Origin: Methylobacterium sp. Leaf117
GTDB lineage: Bacteria; Pseudomonadota; Alphaproteobacteria; Rhizobiales; Beijerinckiaceae
Direction: 5' to 3'
Length of the DNA: 64,000 nt
Assembly: GCF_001422985.1 (NCBI RefSeq)
Contig: NZ_LMNL01000034.1
Location: 892,112-956,111 of the forward strand
The translations under genes and the position numbers were made by a program. Below the pieces are notes generated by a model that saw only the letters and a list, made by a program, of their open reading frames with translations, was not told where the DNA came from and did no database searches. Shown here in pieces: positions 55,228 through 64,000 of this stretch. The stretch's first letter is position 1; each line of letters begins with the position of its first letter.

Positions 55228-56250
55228 ATGCCGCTGATCCCTCTCCAGATCCGCACGCTCGTCCGGGTGCTCGCCGGCGTCCTTGCCGCCCTTCCTGTCG
55301 CCCTGGCGATGACGGGGGCCGCCGAGGCGCAGAATGCGGCCTGCCTGCGCTACCGCTCCGAACTCGCGAGCCTCAGCGACGGAGCCAGCACCGCGCGGGC
55401 GCTGCAGAATGAGATCGGGCGACTGAACGCCTATTACCGCACGCTCAGCTGCGAGGGTGGCAAGTTCCTGTTCTTCGATTCCCGCCCCCCGCAATGCGGC
55501 GCGGTCGAGCAGCGCATCCGCGCCCTCAATGCCGGTTACGGCGCCGAGAACGGCGAGGTCACGGCCGCGCGCCGCCGGCAGCTGACCGAGGCCATCGCCG
55601 CCACCTGCACCGATGCGGCGAGCCGCACCCTCCTCAAGGCCGACGGGCCGGCCGGGGAGGCGCGTGCGCGGGGTGGCTCGCAGGTGGTCTGCGTCCGCAC
55701 CTGTGACGGCGCCTACTTTCCGATGAACAATCTTCCGGACGGGCGCGAGGGCGCGGACGAGCTGTGCCAGGCGCTCTGCCCCGGGGCCGAGGCCGCCGCC
55801 TACTCGATGCCCCACGGGGACGAGGCCCTCAAGCAGGCCGCAACCCTGAAGGGGAGCCGTGCCTACACGGCCCTGCCGAACGCCTTCAAGTTCCGCACGT
55901 CCTTCACGCCGAACTGCTCGTGCAAGCGCGAGGGACAGACCTGGGCGCAGTCGCTGGTCAAGGCCGAGAGCATGCTGGTGCGGCACAAGGGCGACATCTT
56001 CGTCACGCCGATGCAGGCCGAGGCCCTGTCGCGTCCGCCCAAGGTGCGCCTCACCCTGGTGGGCCGGGCCGACAAGACCGCCGCGGAACTCGCGGCCGAC
56101 GTCGCCAGCCGCCGTGCCGCCGGGGCGACGGACAGTGCGGCTGCGCCGGTACCAGCCGCCACGAGCCCGGCCGCCGGCGAGGAGCGCCAGCCGGTGCGGA
56201 TCATCGCCCCGAACCTCTTCTCGACGGCGACGCGCCAGGGCGTGCAATAA
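55228..56250 (+). CDS. DUF2865 domain exported protein
   Basis: A 340-residue secreted protein. The signal peptide (VLAGVLAALPVALAMTGAAEA) is followed by an N-terminal helical region with SLSDGASTARALQNEIGRLN. The Cys-rich DUF2865 core then appears: VVCVRTCDGAYFPMNNLPDG, ELCQALCPGAEAAAYSM and AFKFRTSFTPNCSCKREGQT. The Ala-rich C-terminus ends in PVRIIAPNLFST. The family is frequent in Hyphomicrobiales and uncharacterised; disulfides are likely. The 5-copy 15-bp repeat lies just downstream. Confidence 0.85.
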   Translation: MPLIPLQIRTLVRVLAGVLAALPVALAMTGAAEAQNAACLRYRSELASLSDGASTARALQNEIGRLNAYYRTLSCEGGKFLFFDSRPPQCGAVEQRIRALNAGYGAENGEVTAARRRQLTEAIAATCTDAASRTLLKADGPAGEARARGGSQVVCVRTCDGAYFPMNNLPDGREGADELCQALCPGAEAAAYSMPHGDEALKQAATLKGSRAYTALPNAFKFRTSFTPNCSCKREGQTWAQSLVKAESMLVRHKGDIFVTPMQAEALSRPPKVRLTLVGRADKTAAELAADVASRRAAGATDSAAAPVPAATSPAAGEERQPVRIIAPNLFSTATRQGVQ

Positions 56251-56272
56251 CGCCAGGATATCGGAGGTCAGA

Positions 56273-56347
56273 AGATCCGGTTCGAGGAGTTCCGGTTCCA
56301 AGAGTTCCGGTTCCAAGAGCTCCGGGGCTGGGAGATCCGGGGCCGAG
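56273..56347. repeat. 15-bp tandem repeat, five copies
   Basis: Five 15-bp units related to AGTTCCGGTTCCAAG, in exact register, beginning 22 bp after the DUF2865 stop and ending about 110 bp before the OmpA-like gene. Confidence 0.8.
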
Positions 56348-56456
56348 TGCCCTGACGCCAAGCCGTCCGGAGAGGCGGACGGCCATGCTCGGTATCGGGA
56401 ACCATCCGGCTCGCATTCTGTTCCGAAGGCCACATCAACGACGTGAGTGACCTTCG

Positions 56457-58559
56457 ATGCGGCGCATCCGCCACCTCCTGCTGACCGGCACGGTTCTCCC
56501 TGCGCTCCTGCTGTCCGGACCCAGCTCTGCTCGGCCGGATACCGTCCCGGGCGGGGCGATCCTGCTGGCCCAAGGCGGGCCGGGTGAAGGACCTCGGGGG
56601 GGTGAAGGACCTCGCGGGGGTGAAGGGCCGCGCGGAGGCCAACCGCCGGGCGGTCGAGAACGACCCGAGCCGCGCCAGGAGCGTCCCGAACCCCGCCCCG
56701 AGCGTTCGGCACCCCGTCCCGAGCCGCGCCAGGAGCGCCCTGAACCGCGCCAGGAACGCCCGGAGCCGCGCCAAGAGCGTCCCGAACCTCGCCAAGAGCG
56801 TCCCGAACCTCGCCCCGAGCGTTCGGCACCCCGTCCTGAGCCTCGCCAGGAACGCCCGGAACCCCGCCAAGAGCGCCCGGAGCCGCGCCAGGAGCGCCCG
56901 GAACGGCCGACGCGTGAAGATCGCCCGGCGCGGGAGGAGCGCGGCGGGGCACCCGATCGCGATCCGACGCAGAATCGTCGCGCGCCCGGTTCCGAAGCGC
57001 CGGGCGAGCGCTCCGGTGCGCCGCCGGCCGCACGCGAGCGGTCTCCCGAGCGGCCGAATGCACCCGAGCGTCCCACCGCATCCGAACCTGCCCGCCCCGC
57101 GCAACCCCAGCTTCGCCAAGCCCCGGCTCCGACACCGACCGCGCCCGAGATCCGCAATCCGGCGAACCCCGCCAGCCCGACCGTCCCGGGAGCCACGCAG
57201 CCCGCGCGCCCGAACCCGCCCGCAGAGCCGCGTGCACCCGCCCCGGACGCCAATCCGCCGGCACCGGTCGCCCCGAATGCCCGGCCGGGCGTACCCGGCC
57301 GTCCGTTCACGCCGCCGGGTGCTCCGAACCCGGACCCGCAGCGTCCGGACGGGCGTCCCGGTGCGGGTGCGAATCCCGTCGAATCCCGCCCTGACCGGGA
57401 CGGTCCCGCCCAGGGATCCCGCGAGCTGAATCGCGACGATGCGGTTCGGTCCGATTCCCGGCCGGCCGAGACCCGGCGCGACGGTGTCGATCGCCGTGAT
57501 TCCGGTGATCCACGCGCCGGAGGCATCGACGATCGTCGAGAGGACCGCGAGCGGCGGGACGCCTTCGAACGGCGCGAGCCTCGCACCGGCTTCAACGCGC
57601 CGGGGCGCCCGGGCTACGTGCCGGGCGGGTTCCGGGATGACGACGATGTCCGCGACTACGATCAGGTCCGCCGCGACCGGCGCGAGTTCTCGGAAGGCGG
57701 GCGGACCTACATCCGCGAGCCCGGCCGCATCATCGTGCGTGATCGCGACACCTACTTCATCCGTCACGACGAGAACGAGCGTTTCCGCGATCTGGACCGG
57801 CGGGCCTATCGCAGCGAACGGCGCGGCGGCGACACCATCACGTATCTCGGCCGCCCCGGCGGCGAGCAGATCGTCACCATCGTGGATGATGACGGCCGTC
57901 TCGTACGCCGCTCCCGCCGCTTCCGGGACGGGCGCGAGGTCGTGATCATCGACAACAGCTTCGGCGGGGGCGTGCGCCGGCCGATCTACGACGACGTGGT
58001 CGAACTGCCGCCGCCGGACATCCGCATCCCCCGCAATCGCTACGTTGTCGATTACGACGGAGCGGATGAGGGTGCCGTCTACGAGGCCCTGTCGGCCCCA
58101 CCGGTGGTGGCGGTCGACCGGCGCTACACCCTCGATCAGGTGCGCTACAGCCCGCAGCTGCGCGCCCGTATGCGCAGCGTGGACATCGATACCATCAACT
58201 TCGACACCGGCTCGTTCACGGTGACGCCGGATCAGGCCGCGCGCCTCGCCACCATCGCGGCGGCGATGAACCGGGCGATCAAGGCCAATTCGCAGGAGGT
58301 GTTCCTCATCGAGGGATACACCGACGCGGTGGGGGCCGACGTCGACAACCTCTCGCTCTCCGACCGCCGCGCGCAGTCGGTGGCCACCGTGCTGACGCAG
58401 ACCTTCCAGGTGCCGCCCGAGAACCTGACCACGCAGGGTTATGGCGAGCAGAACCTGAAGGTGAACACGCAGAACGCCGCGCGCGAGAACCGGCGGGTGA
58501 CCGTCCGCCGTATCACGCCGCTGATCCAGCAGCAGGGCGAGGCGGCGCCTCCACGCTGA
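56457..58559 (+). CDS. OmpA family protein with Arg/Pro/Glu repeat tract
   Basis: A 700-residue exported protein. The signal peptide (LLLTGTVLPALLLSGPSSA) is followed by three GEGPRG units. A long repeat tract of ERPEPRQ heptads (residues about 65-160) and a Pro/Ala/Arg-rich disordered region to about residue 370 come next. A more ordered part follows (EGGRTYIREPGRIIVRDRDT). The C-terminal OmpA peptidoglycan-binding domain (residues about 580-690) has INFDTGSFTVTPDQAARL, IEGYTDAVGADVDNLSLSDR and NRRVTVRRI. The repeat tract may span or bind peptidoglycan or nucleic acid through its charge. Repeat number probably varies between strains. Confidence 0.88.
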   Translation: MRRIRHLLLTGTVLPALLLSGPSSARPDTVPGGAILLAQGGPGEGPRGGEGPRGGEGPRGGQPPGGRERPEPRQERPEPRPERSAPRPEPRQERPEPRQERPEPRQERPEPRQERPEPRPERSAPRPEPRQERPEPRQERPEPRQERPERPTREDRPAREERGGAPDRDPTQNRRAPGSEAPGERSGAPPAARERSPERPNAPERPTASEPARPAQPQLRQAPAPTPTAPEIRNPANPASPTVPGATQPARPNPPAEPRAPAPDANPPAPVAPNARPGVPGRPFTPPGAPNPDPQRPDGRPGAGANPVESRPDRDGPAQGSRELNRDDAVRSDSRPAETRRDGVDRRDSGDPRAGGIDDRREDRERRDAFERREPRTGFNAPGRPGYVPGGFRDDDDVRDYDQVRRDRREFSEGGRTYIREPGRIIVRDRDTYFIRHDENERFRDLDRRAYRSERRGGDTITYLGRPGGEQIVTIVDDDGRLVRRSRRFRDGREVVIIDNSFGGGVRRPIYDDVVELPPPDIRIPRNRYVVDYDGADEGAVYEALSAPPVVAVDRRYTLDQVRYSPQLRARMRSVDIDTINFDTGSFTVTPDQAARLATIAAAMNRAIKANSQEVFLIEGYTDAVGADVDNLSLSDRRAQSVATVLTQTFQVPPENLTTQGYGEQNLKVNTQNAARENRRVTVRRITPLIQQQGEAAPPR
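56582..56910 (+). repeat. Coding minisatellites: 18-bp and 21-bp units in the OmpA-like gene
   Basis: Three 18-bp units GGGTGAAGGACCTCGGGG (56582-56635) encode GEGPRG. From about 56668, 21-bp units encode ERPEPRQ, arranged in two larger blocks separated by PERSAPRPEPRQ. Similarity between copies is high at the DNA level. Confidence 0.8.
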
Positions 58560-58570
58560 AACCAGGATGC

Positions 58571-58601
58571 GGCGACCGGGGTCCGAAAGCCTCCGGTCGC
58601 C
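58571..58601 (+). terminator. Possible terminator hairpin after the OmpA-like gene
   Basis: GGCGACCGG pairs with CCGGTCGCC (9 bp, 13-nt loop), 11 bp after the stop. There is no T-tract, so it is a weak candidate. Confidence 0.4.
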
Positions 58602-58801
58602 CGCTCCGCGCCCGCATCGGCCAGTCTTCGATGGATTGGAGAAAGGGGAGGGCTATCGGCACGACCCGGCGGGAAGAATTGGAAAAGCCGGCTCTATTCA
58701 TCAAATGTTTAGTTCGGCGCCATAGGGAATAGTGGTCTTCGCCGACCTGTCCCTCCTGTGCGCCGCAGGCCGGATAGCATTTCCAACGCGCCCCTCCGTC
58801 G

Positions 58802-60472
58802 ATGCGACTGTCTCTCAAGTCAACACTGATCACGATCCTGTCAGTCATGATGCTGGGTCTTGGTGCGCAGGGGTGGTTTGCTGTTGCAAACATTCGTACT
58901 GTTAATTCTGGAGTAGTGGATATTGCGGCTAACTGGCTTCCGAGCGTGCGCGCCTTAGGTGAATTCAAGTACAGTTTGACGCGGCTGCGCCTGCTCGACG
59001 CCCGGTATATGCATGGGAAGGAAGCGCCGGCCGAGCTGTTGCAGGTCGAGGCCACGCGCAGGCAGGCCGTCGCCACCGCGATGCGCACCTACGAGACTCT
59101 CATCAGCAGCCCCGAGGAAAAGGCGCTGTGGACCGACATCGTCGGTACCTTCGCACGGTATGAGGACCTTCGTCGCGGCTTTCCCGCTCTCCTGCGGAGC
59201 GGTGACATCCCGAGTGCCGAGAGCCTGTTCGCGCGCTCGCGGACCGTCTTCGACCAACTCATCACGACGGTCGATCGCGATGCGGATTTGAACAATCAGG
59301 GCGCCCTGACTGCGCAGGCAACCGCAGAGCGGACCTATGCGACCGCGATCTGGATGACGCTGGTGGTCTGCGGCGGCTCCGTCCTGCTCGGCCTCGGCGG
59401 CATCCTCTTCGTACTCCTGGGCGTCACCCGTCCGATCACCCGCATCACCGGCGCCATGCGGACCATCGCCGTGGGCCGGCTCACCATCGAAATCCCCCAT
59501 GCGACGAACCGCAACGAGATCGGTGAGATGGCGGCGTGCCTCGCGATCTTCCGCGACGGTCTCGTCGAGGCGGAGCACATGCGGGGTGAGCAGGCGAACC
59601 TCGAGGCCGCCAACGCGGCACGACGCAAGGCGACGATGCACGAGCTGGCGGACGGTTTCGAGCAGGCGGTCAGCGGCATCGTCGGCATGGTGACGTCGGC
59701 GGCCACCGAGCTGCAGGCGACGGCGGGCATGATGTCGGGGACCGCCGGTGAGACCGCGCAGCAATCGGGCGGCGTCGCGGCGGCGGCGGAAGCGGCGGCC
59801 TCGAACGTCAACACCGTAGCGGCGGCGGCCGAGCAACTCGGCTCATCCGTGCAGGAGATCGGACGCCAGGTCGACGGCTCCGCCACCTTGGCGCAGATCG
59901 CGGTCGGCGAGGCGGACCAGACGGCTGCGCTGATCGGCGATCTCAGCATGGCCGCGACCAAGATCGGCGACGTGGTGGCGATGATCTCGACCATTGCCGG
60001 GCAGACCAACCTGCTGGCGCTCAACGCCACGATCGAGGCGGCCCGGGCCGGCGAGGCGGGCCGCGGTTTCGCCGTGGTGGCGGCCGAGGTGAAGGAGCTC
60101 GCCAACCAGACCGCCCGGGCCACCGAAGAGATCGGCGATCAGATCACGCGCATCCAGGCCTCGACCGGCCAGGCCGTATCGGCCATCGGCGACATCCGGA
60201 CCCGGATTCAGGAGATCAGCGGCGTGGCCAATTCCATCGCGGCGGCCGTCGAGGAGCAGGGGGCGGCCACCCAGGAGATCGTCCGCAACGTGGCCCAGGC
60301 AGCCGTGGGCACCGGTCAGGTGACGGACAAGATCTCGACCGTGGCCCGCGCCGCGGAGGAGACCGGCGCTGCCTCGTCCCAGGTCCTGGCCTCGGCTTCG
60401 GAGCTGTCGCGACAGTCCGAGCGGCTCAGCGGTGAGGTCGCTCGCTTCCTCGCCACCACCCGGGCGGCCTGA
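58802..60472 (+). CDS. Methyl-accepting chemotaxis protein (first of two paralogues)
   Basis: A 556-residue chemoreceptor. An N-terminal helix ([20 protein letters not shown]) and a periplasmic four-helix-bundle sensor (residues about 35-185) come first. A second helix ([20 protein letters not shown]), HAMP ([20 protein letters not shown]) and the cytoplasmic signalling domain with the hairpin tip [20 protein letters not shown] and [20 protein letters not shown] follow. No CheW-tether pentapeptide is seen at the C-terminus. No che genes are nearby. The first ~200 bp are AT-rich compared with the rest. Confidence 0.94.
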   Translation: MRLSLKSTLITILSVMMLGLGAQGWFAVANIRTVNSGVVDIAANWLPSVRALGEFKYSLTRLRLLDARYMHGKEAPAELLQVEATRRQAVATAMRTYETLISSPEEKALWTDIVGTFARYEDLRRGFPALLRSGDIPSAESLFARSRTVFDQLITTVDRDADLNNQGALTAQATAERTYATAIWMTLVVCGGSVLLGLGGILFVLLGVTRPITRITGAMRTIAVGRLTIEIPHATNRNEIGEMAACLAIFRDGLVEAEHMRGEQANLEAANAARRKATMHELADGFEQAVSGIVGMVTSAATELQATAGMMSGTAGETAQQSGGVAAAAEAAASNVNTVAAAAEQLGSSVQEIGRQVDGSATLAQIAVGEADQTAALIGDLSMAATKIGDVVAMISTIAGQTNLLALNATIEAARAGEAGRGFAVVAAEVKELANQTARATEEIGDQITRIQASTGQAVSAIGDIRTRIQEISGVANSIAAAVEEQGAATQEIVRNVAQAAVGTGQVTDKISTVARAAEETGAASSQVLASASELSRQSERLSGEVARFLATTRAA

Positions 60473-60942
60473 GCGCTGCACGCCGGCTCGTCTCTCCGAC
60501 CCCGTTTCGCCGGTTGATCGGCCGGACGCGACGAATCCGAACGAACCTGTGAAGGTGCGTCTCGGACGGGGCACGCAGGCCATCTCGACGGAACTTCCAG
60601 GCCGGCTCCCTTCGCGAGCCGGCCTGTTCCGTTCTGGGGCCTGCCCGCGAGAGGTCCATTGTGCCTGGGTGTTGATCCGTTCGAATCGCTCCCGCGCTGC
60701 CCTCATCCTGCCGACCGTCCCGCAGGATCGCTCCCCCCGGAAACCGCAGGCCGCGAACCGACGGACTGGGGACGCGGATCACCACGACCCAGGGGGCGTA
60801 ATAAAACCGCGATCTTTGTCGTGGCTCTCGTCCGGATTATCGATTTTTTAATTGATAAAGTTTCACTTTAGATGGTCTTTAAGGACCTGCTATGTTCTGG
60901 AAAACGCAGACATGACAGAATATTAGAAGGTGATAAAAGATC
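60473..60942. other. Spacer between the two chemoreceptor genes
   Basis: 470 bp. It starts GC-rich and contains the strong hairpin at 60590-60630. From about 60820 to 60940 it is strongly AT-rich, probably the promoter and leader of the second receptor. No gene recognised. Confidence 0.5.
60590..60630 (+). terminator. Hairpin downstream of the first chemoreceptor gene
   Basis: AGGCCGGCTC (60599-60608) pairs perfectly with GAGCCGGCCT (60616-60625), with a 7-nt loop. The outer pair GGAAC/GTTCC extends the stem. Downstream bases are only moderately T-rich (GTTCCGTTCT), so it is a probable terminator. Confidence 0.6.
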
Positions 60943-62613
60943 ATGGCTATCAAGCTGAAGTGGATGTTGATCTCGATCATCGGTTCCGTCATCGCCGCCT
61001 TGGTCATTCAGGGAGGGATTGCCATCACAAGCCTGGAGAGAATCCGGGCAAGTTCGATGAAACTTTCTGGGGAATTGATGCCGAGCGTTCGAAGCTTGGG
61101 CGAAATCAAATTCGCCGTCACGAATCTACGGATTGTCGATGCTCGGTATGTCATGGGGCGCGAATCGGCGCCGTCGCTCGAAAAGCTCAATGCGGAACGC
61201 GAGAAGGCCGTCGAAACGGCTCTGAAGACGTATCAGCCCTTCATCGCCAGCCCTGAGGAGCGGGCGATCGCCGACGACATCGCCAAGCGCTACGCCGAGT
61301 ATGACGAGCGGCGCGCCGCGTTTCTCGCCTCGTTCCGGGCCGGTGACCAGAACGCCATGGTCGACGCGTTCGAGATGACGCGGCCGGCTTACCAGGAGCT
61401 GATGAAGGTCATCGACGACGATGTCACCCACAACGACCGCGGGGCCGTCGAGGCGGACGCCGCCTCGAAGATCAACTACCACAACGCCTATTGGCTCACG
61501 GTCGCGGTGGGCGGTATCTCGCTCCTGATGGGCGTCTGCGGTGCGGTGTTCGTCCTTTACGGCGTGACACGTCCGATCGCCCGGATCACCGGCGCGATGG
61601 CGGCGGTCGCGGGCGGCGATCTGGCGAGGGAGATACCCTACTCGTCCAGCCGCAACGAGATCGGCGCGATGGCCGCGGCCCTGGCGGTCTTCCGCGACAA
61701 CCTGCTGGAGACGGAGACCCTGCGGCAGCAACAGGAGGCGCGCGAGTTGGCCGTGAAGGAGGAGCGCCGGCTCGGGATGCAGCGGATGGCCGATCATTTC
61801 GAGAGCGCCGTGAGCGGCATCATCACCCAGGTGACGTCGGCGGCGACCGAACTGGAGGCAACGGCCCAGAGCATGTCCGGCACCGCGACCGAGACCGCCA
61901 GCCAATCCACCACGGTGGCCGCCGCCGCCGAGGAGGCTGCCTCGAACGTCAGCACCGTGGCGGCGGCGGCCGAGGAACTCGGTTCGTCCGTGCAGGAGAT
62001 CGGGCGTCAGGTCGTCGGCTCCGCCAACCTCGCGCAGGCGGCGGTCGGCGAGGCGGAGCGGACGGCCACCTTGGTGCAGGATCTCAGCACGGCCGCAACC
62101 AGGATCGGCGACGTGGTGGCGATGATTTCGACGATCGCCGGCCAGACCAACCTGCTGGCGCTCAACGCCACCATCGAGGCAGCCCGCGCCGGCGAGGCGG
62201 GCCGGGGCTTTGCCGTGGTGGCGGCGGAGGTGAAGGAACTCGCCAACCAGACCGCCCGGGCCACCGAGGAAATCGGAACCCAGATCGGGCAGATCCAGGA
62301 CTCGACCGGACAGGCGGTCACGGCCATCGGCGGCATCACCGACCGGATCCGCGAGATCAGCGGAGTGTCGACCACCATCGCGGCGGCGGTGGAGGAGCAG
62401 GGGGCGGCCACCCAGGAGATCGTCCGCAACGTCTCGCAGGCGGCGGTCGGCACCGAACTGGTGACGTCCAATATCGCGAGCGTGGCGGGGGCCGCCGAGG
62501 AGACCGGCGCCGCGGCCGCCCAGGTGCTGTCCTCCGCCAGCGAACTCTCGCGCCAGTCCGAGCATCTCGGCGCCGAGGTCGCCCGCTTCCTCGCCACGGT
62601 CCGGGCGGCCTAG
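60943..62613 (+). CDS. Methyl-accepting chemotaxis protein (second of two paralogues)
   Basis: A 556-residue chemoreceptor with the same layout and length as the preceding one. It has an N-terminal helix ([20 protein letters not shown]), a four-helix-bundle periplasmic sensor ([20 protein letters not shown]), a second helix ([20 protein letters not shown]), HAMP, and a nearly identical signalling domain ([20 protein letters not shown]). The signalling halves are much more alike than the sensor halves. The 5' ~250 bp are AT-rich. ATG 60943 is preceded by AGAAGGTG. Confidence 0.94.
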   Translation: MAIKLKWMLISIIGSVIAALVIQGGIAITSLERIRASSMKLSGELMPSVRSLGEIKFAVTNLRIVDARYVMGRESAPSLEKLNAEREKAVETALKTYQPFIASPEERAIADDIAKRYAEYDERRAAFLASFRAGDQNAMVDAFEMTRPAYQELMKVIDDDVTHNDRGAVEADAASKINYHNAYWLTVAVGGISLLMGVCGAVFVLYGVTRPIARITGAMAAVAGGDLAREIPYSSSRNEIGAMAAALAVFRDNLLETETLRQQQEARELAVKEERRLGMQRMADHFESAVSGIITQVTSAATELEATAQSMSGTATETASQSTTVAAAAEEAASNVSTVAAAAEELGSSVQEIGRQVVGSANLAQAAVGEAERTATLVQDLSTAATRIGDVVAMISTIAGQTNLLALNATIEAARAGEAGRGFAVVAAEVKELANQTARATEEIGTQIGQIQDSTGQAVTAIGGITDRIREISGVSTTIAAAVEEQGAATQEIVRNVSQAAVGTELVTSNIASVAGAAEETGAAAAQVLSSASELSRQSEHLGAEVARFLATVRAA

Positions 62614-62767
62614 GACGCCGCATCCGGGCGGCGGTTTCCCGATCGCCGCACCGGCCTATATAGCCGGGGCGGCTGCGGAGGATTGAGGAGCCTGCCTTCT
62701 GCCGGCGGGACCCTCTGCGCCGAGAACGTGGTGTCCGGGTCTCCGGGCCGACCCCGCAGGAGCGTGC

Positions 62768-63982
62768 ATGGACGAGGCGAGCGAGCGGTTGATCGAGGCA
62801 GGAACGCCCGCCTTCCGTCGCACCGCCGTCGCCCTGGGCGCCGCCGGGTTTTCCACCTTCGCAGTGCTCTACGGGGTGCAGCCGCTGCTCCCGGTCTTCG
62901 CCGATGATTTTTCCGTCTCGCCGGCCGAGAGCAGCCTCGCCCTGTCGCTGCCCTGCGCCATGCTGGCGATCGCGCTCCTGGTGGTCAGTCCGCTCTCGGA
63001 GGTGTGGGGGCGCAAGCCCATCATGGTGGCGTCGCTGTTCGCCTCGGCCCTTCTCACGATCGTGGCCGTCCTGGTGCCGAGCTGGCACGGCTTCCTGGCT
63101 CTGCGCGCCCTTACGGGGCTCGCGGCGTCCGGCCTGCCCGCGGTGGCGATGGCCTATCTCGGCGAGGAAATGCACGGGCGCGCCATCGGCCTGTCGATGG
63201 GCCTGCTCATCGGCGGCAATGCGGCGGGCGGCATGGTCGGGCGGCTGCTGGCCGGCATCATCGCCGACCATGCCTCCTGGCGCTGGGGCCTTGGCACCAT
63301 CGGGCTGCTGGCGCTCCTGGCCGCCATCGCCTTCGTCTACCTGCTGCCGGATTCGCGCCGCTTCCGGGCCAACCGGATGCGCTGGCGCGACGTGCCCGGC
63401 ACCTTCACCCACCACTTCCGCGATCCCGGCCTGCCCTGGCTCTTCGCCGAAGCCTTCCTGCTGATGGGCGGCTTTGTGTGCATCTACAACTACATCGGCT
63501 TCCGGCTGCTGGAGCCGCCGTTCTCCCTGAGCCAGAGCGCCATCGGGGCGATCTTCGTGGTCTACCTGTTCGGAACCGTCTCCTCGGCCCTCACCGGCGA
63601 AATCGCCAGCCGGCTCGGGCGGCGCAAGGTGCTGTGGCTCGCCATCCTGCTCGGGCTCGTCGGCGTCGGGCTGACCCTGTCGAGCCATCTCGCCCTGATC
63701 ATCGTCGGCATCGTCCTGGTCACGGTGGCGTTCTTCGGGGCGCATTCGGTGGCGAGCAGTTGGGTCGGCCGGCGAGCCCTGCGCGACCGGGCCCAGGCCT
63801 CGTCGATCTATCTGTGCCTGTACTATCTCGGCTCCTCGGTGCTTGGCACGGCCGGCGGCTGGTTCTTCGACCATTCCGGCTGGGTCGGCGTGGTGGCGTT
63901 CTTCGCGACCCTCTACGGGCTCGCCCTCGTCATCGCCCTGCGGCTGACGCGCCTGGCGCCCCTGGTGCAGGCCGAGGGCTGA
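62768..63982 (+). CDS. MFS exporter, YnfM-like
   Basis: A 404-residue major facilitator with 12 predicted helices. It has the MFS motif in PLSEVWGRKPIMVASLF, between helices 2 and 3, and RALTGLAASGLPAVAMAYLG. The start FSTFAVLYGVQPLLPVFADD and overall pattern match the YnfM-type proton-coupled drug/sugar efflux group. The substrate cannot be assigned. AGGAG lies 6 bp before ATG 62768. The gene is complete, ending 18 bp before the window edge. Confidence 0.9.
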   Translation: MDEASERLIEAGTPAFRRTAVALGAAGFSTFAVLYGVQPLLPVFADDFSVSPAESSLALSLPCAMLAIALLVVSPLSEVWGRKPIMVASLFASALLTIVAVLVPSWHGFLALRALTGLAASGLPAVAMAYLGEEMHGRAIGLSMGLLIGGNAAGGMVGRLLAGIIADHASWRWGLGTIGLLALLAAIAFVYLLPDSRRFRANRMRWRDVPGTFTHHFRDPGLPWLFAEAFLLMGGFVCIYNYIGFRLLEPPFSLSQSAIGAIFVVYLFGTVSSALTGEIASRLGRRKVLWLAILLGLVGVGLTLSSHLALIIVGIVLVTVAFFGAHSVASSWVGRRALRDRAQASSIYLCLYYLGSSVLGTAGGWFFDHSGWVGVVAFFATLYGLALVIALRLTRLAPLVQAEG

Positions 63983-64000
63983 CGGGTTCGCCATTTCGGT

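Noticed and set aside
55132-57595. Long minus-strand frames opposite the DUF2865 and OmpA-like genes, rich in Gly/Ser/Arg repeats
   Set aside because: The repeat character is the antisense reading of the ERPEPRQ minisatellite. The plus strand has a signal peptide and an OmpA domain.
1-64000. Search for tRNA, rRNA, transposase, integrase or phage genes
   Set aside because: I found no T-loop/anticodon arrangement, rRNA segment, or transposase/integrase-like protein. The region appears to be ordinary chromosome.

Overview
The window is a GC-rich chromosomal segment (about two thirds or more G+C by eye) with dense, mostly short-spaced genes and strong G/C bias at third codon positions. Gene content points to an alphaproteobacterium of the order Hyphomicrobiales, most likely Methylobacteriaceae (Methylobacterium or Methylorubrum). 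The evidence is a phaR / phaA-phaB polyhydroxybutyrate locus, a four-cysteine c-type cytochrome of the kind tied to methanol oxidation (XoxG-like), CpdR, EipB (DUF1849), a DUF2865 protein, a CreA protein and an NDUFA9-like protein. I see no phage, plasmid, insertion sequence, CRISPR array, tRNA or rRNA gene. It reads as core genome.

Layout. 1-4.7 kb (minus): partial rpoN (sigma-54), then lptC-lptA-lptB for lipopolysaccharide transport, and a short ribonuclease D. 4.9-6.3 kb: secreted helix-hairpin-helix protein, rpmF with a clear terminator, and a small conserved protein. 6.4-9.5 kb: phaR divergent from phaA-phaB. 9.6-11.9 kb (minus): XoxG-like cytochrome, DUF985 cupin, and two envelope proteins of unknown function. 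12.2-15.2 kb: a phosphoenolpyruvate carboxylase homologue with changed active-site positions. 15.4-16.9 kb: hpf, ptsN and a small secreted protein. 17.0-19.8 kb (minus): ydcF, ftsX, ftsE. 19.9-23.3 kb: zinc-ribbon membrane protein, hpt, cpdR, cysK, and a DUF3309-like peptide. 23.3-32.5 kb: a degenerate trypsin-like protein divergent from a thioester alpha-2-macroglobulin and its partner penicillin-binding protein 1C. 32.6-39.98 kb: kup, a HisKA_2 kinase, a Na+/H+ antiporter, OsmC, eipB and a PilZ protein. 40.3-42.8 kb: a membrane GGDEF-EAL protein. 42.8-54 kb: flavin amine oxidase, EI24/CysZ-like protein, NDUFA9-like protein, a glutamyl-tRNA synthetase, an Atm1-type ABC exporter, a LysM protein, a LOG-type hydrolase and cysS. 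54-58.6 kb: a cysteine-containing secreted protein, creA, a DUF2865 protein, and an OmpA-like protein with an Arg/Pro/Glu repeat tract. 58.8-62.6 kb: two paralogous chemoreceptors. 62.8-64 kb: an MFS exporter.

The main theme is the cell envelope: LPS export, FtsEX, the A2M-PBP1c pair, LysM, EipB, YdcF and OmpA. Global regulators (sigma-54, PtsN, Hpf, PhaR, CpdR, PilZ and GGDEF-EAL) and carbon storage or anaplerosis (PhaAB, PEPC-like) make up most of the rest. I did not find a clear new multi-gene system. The most unusual points are (a) a palindromic repeat element that has become the N-terminal coding sequence of pbpC, (b) a protease-like protein lacking catalytic residues beside an alpha-2-macroglobulin, (c) a PEPC homologue with substitutions at active-site positions, (d) several independent 15-bp tandem repeats, one of which repeats a gene's own stop codon, and (e) two chemoreceptors whose sensory 5' ends are much more AT-rich than their signalling ends.
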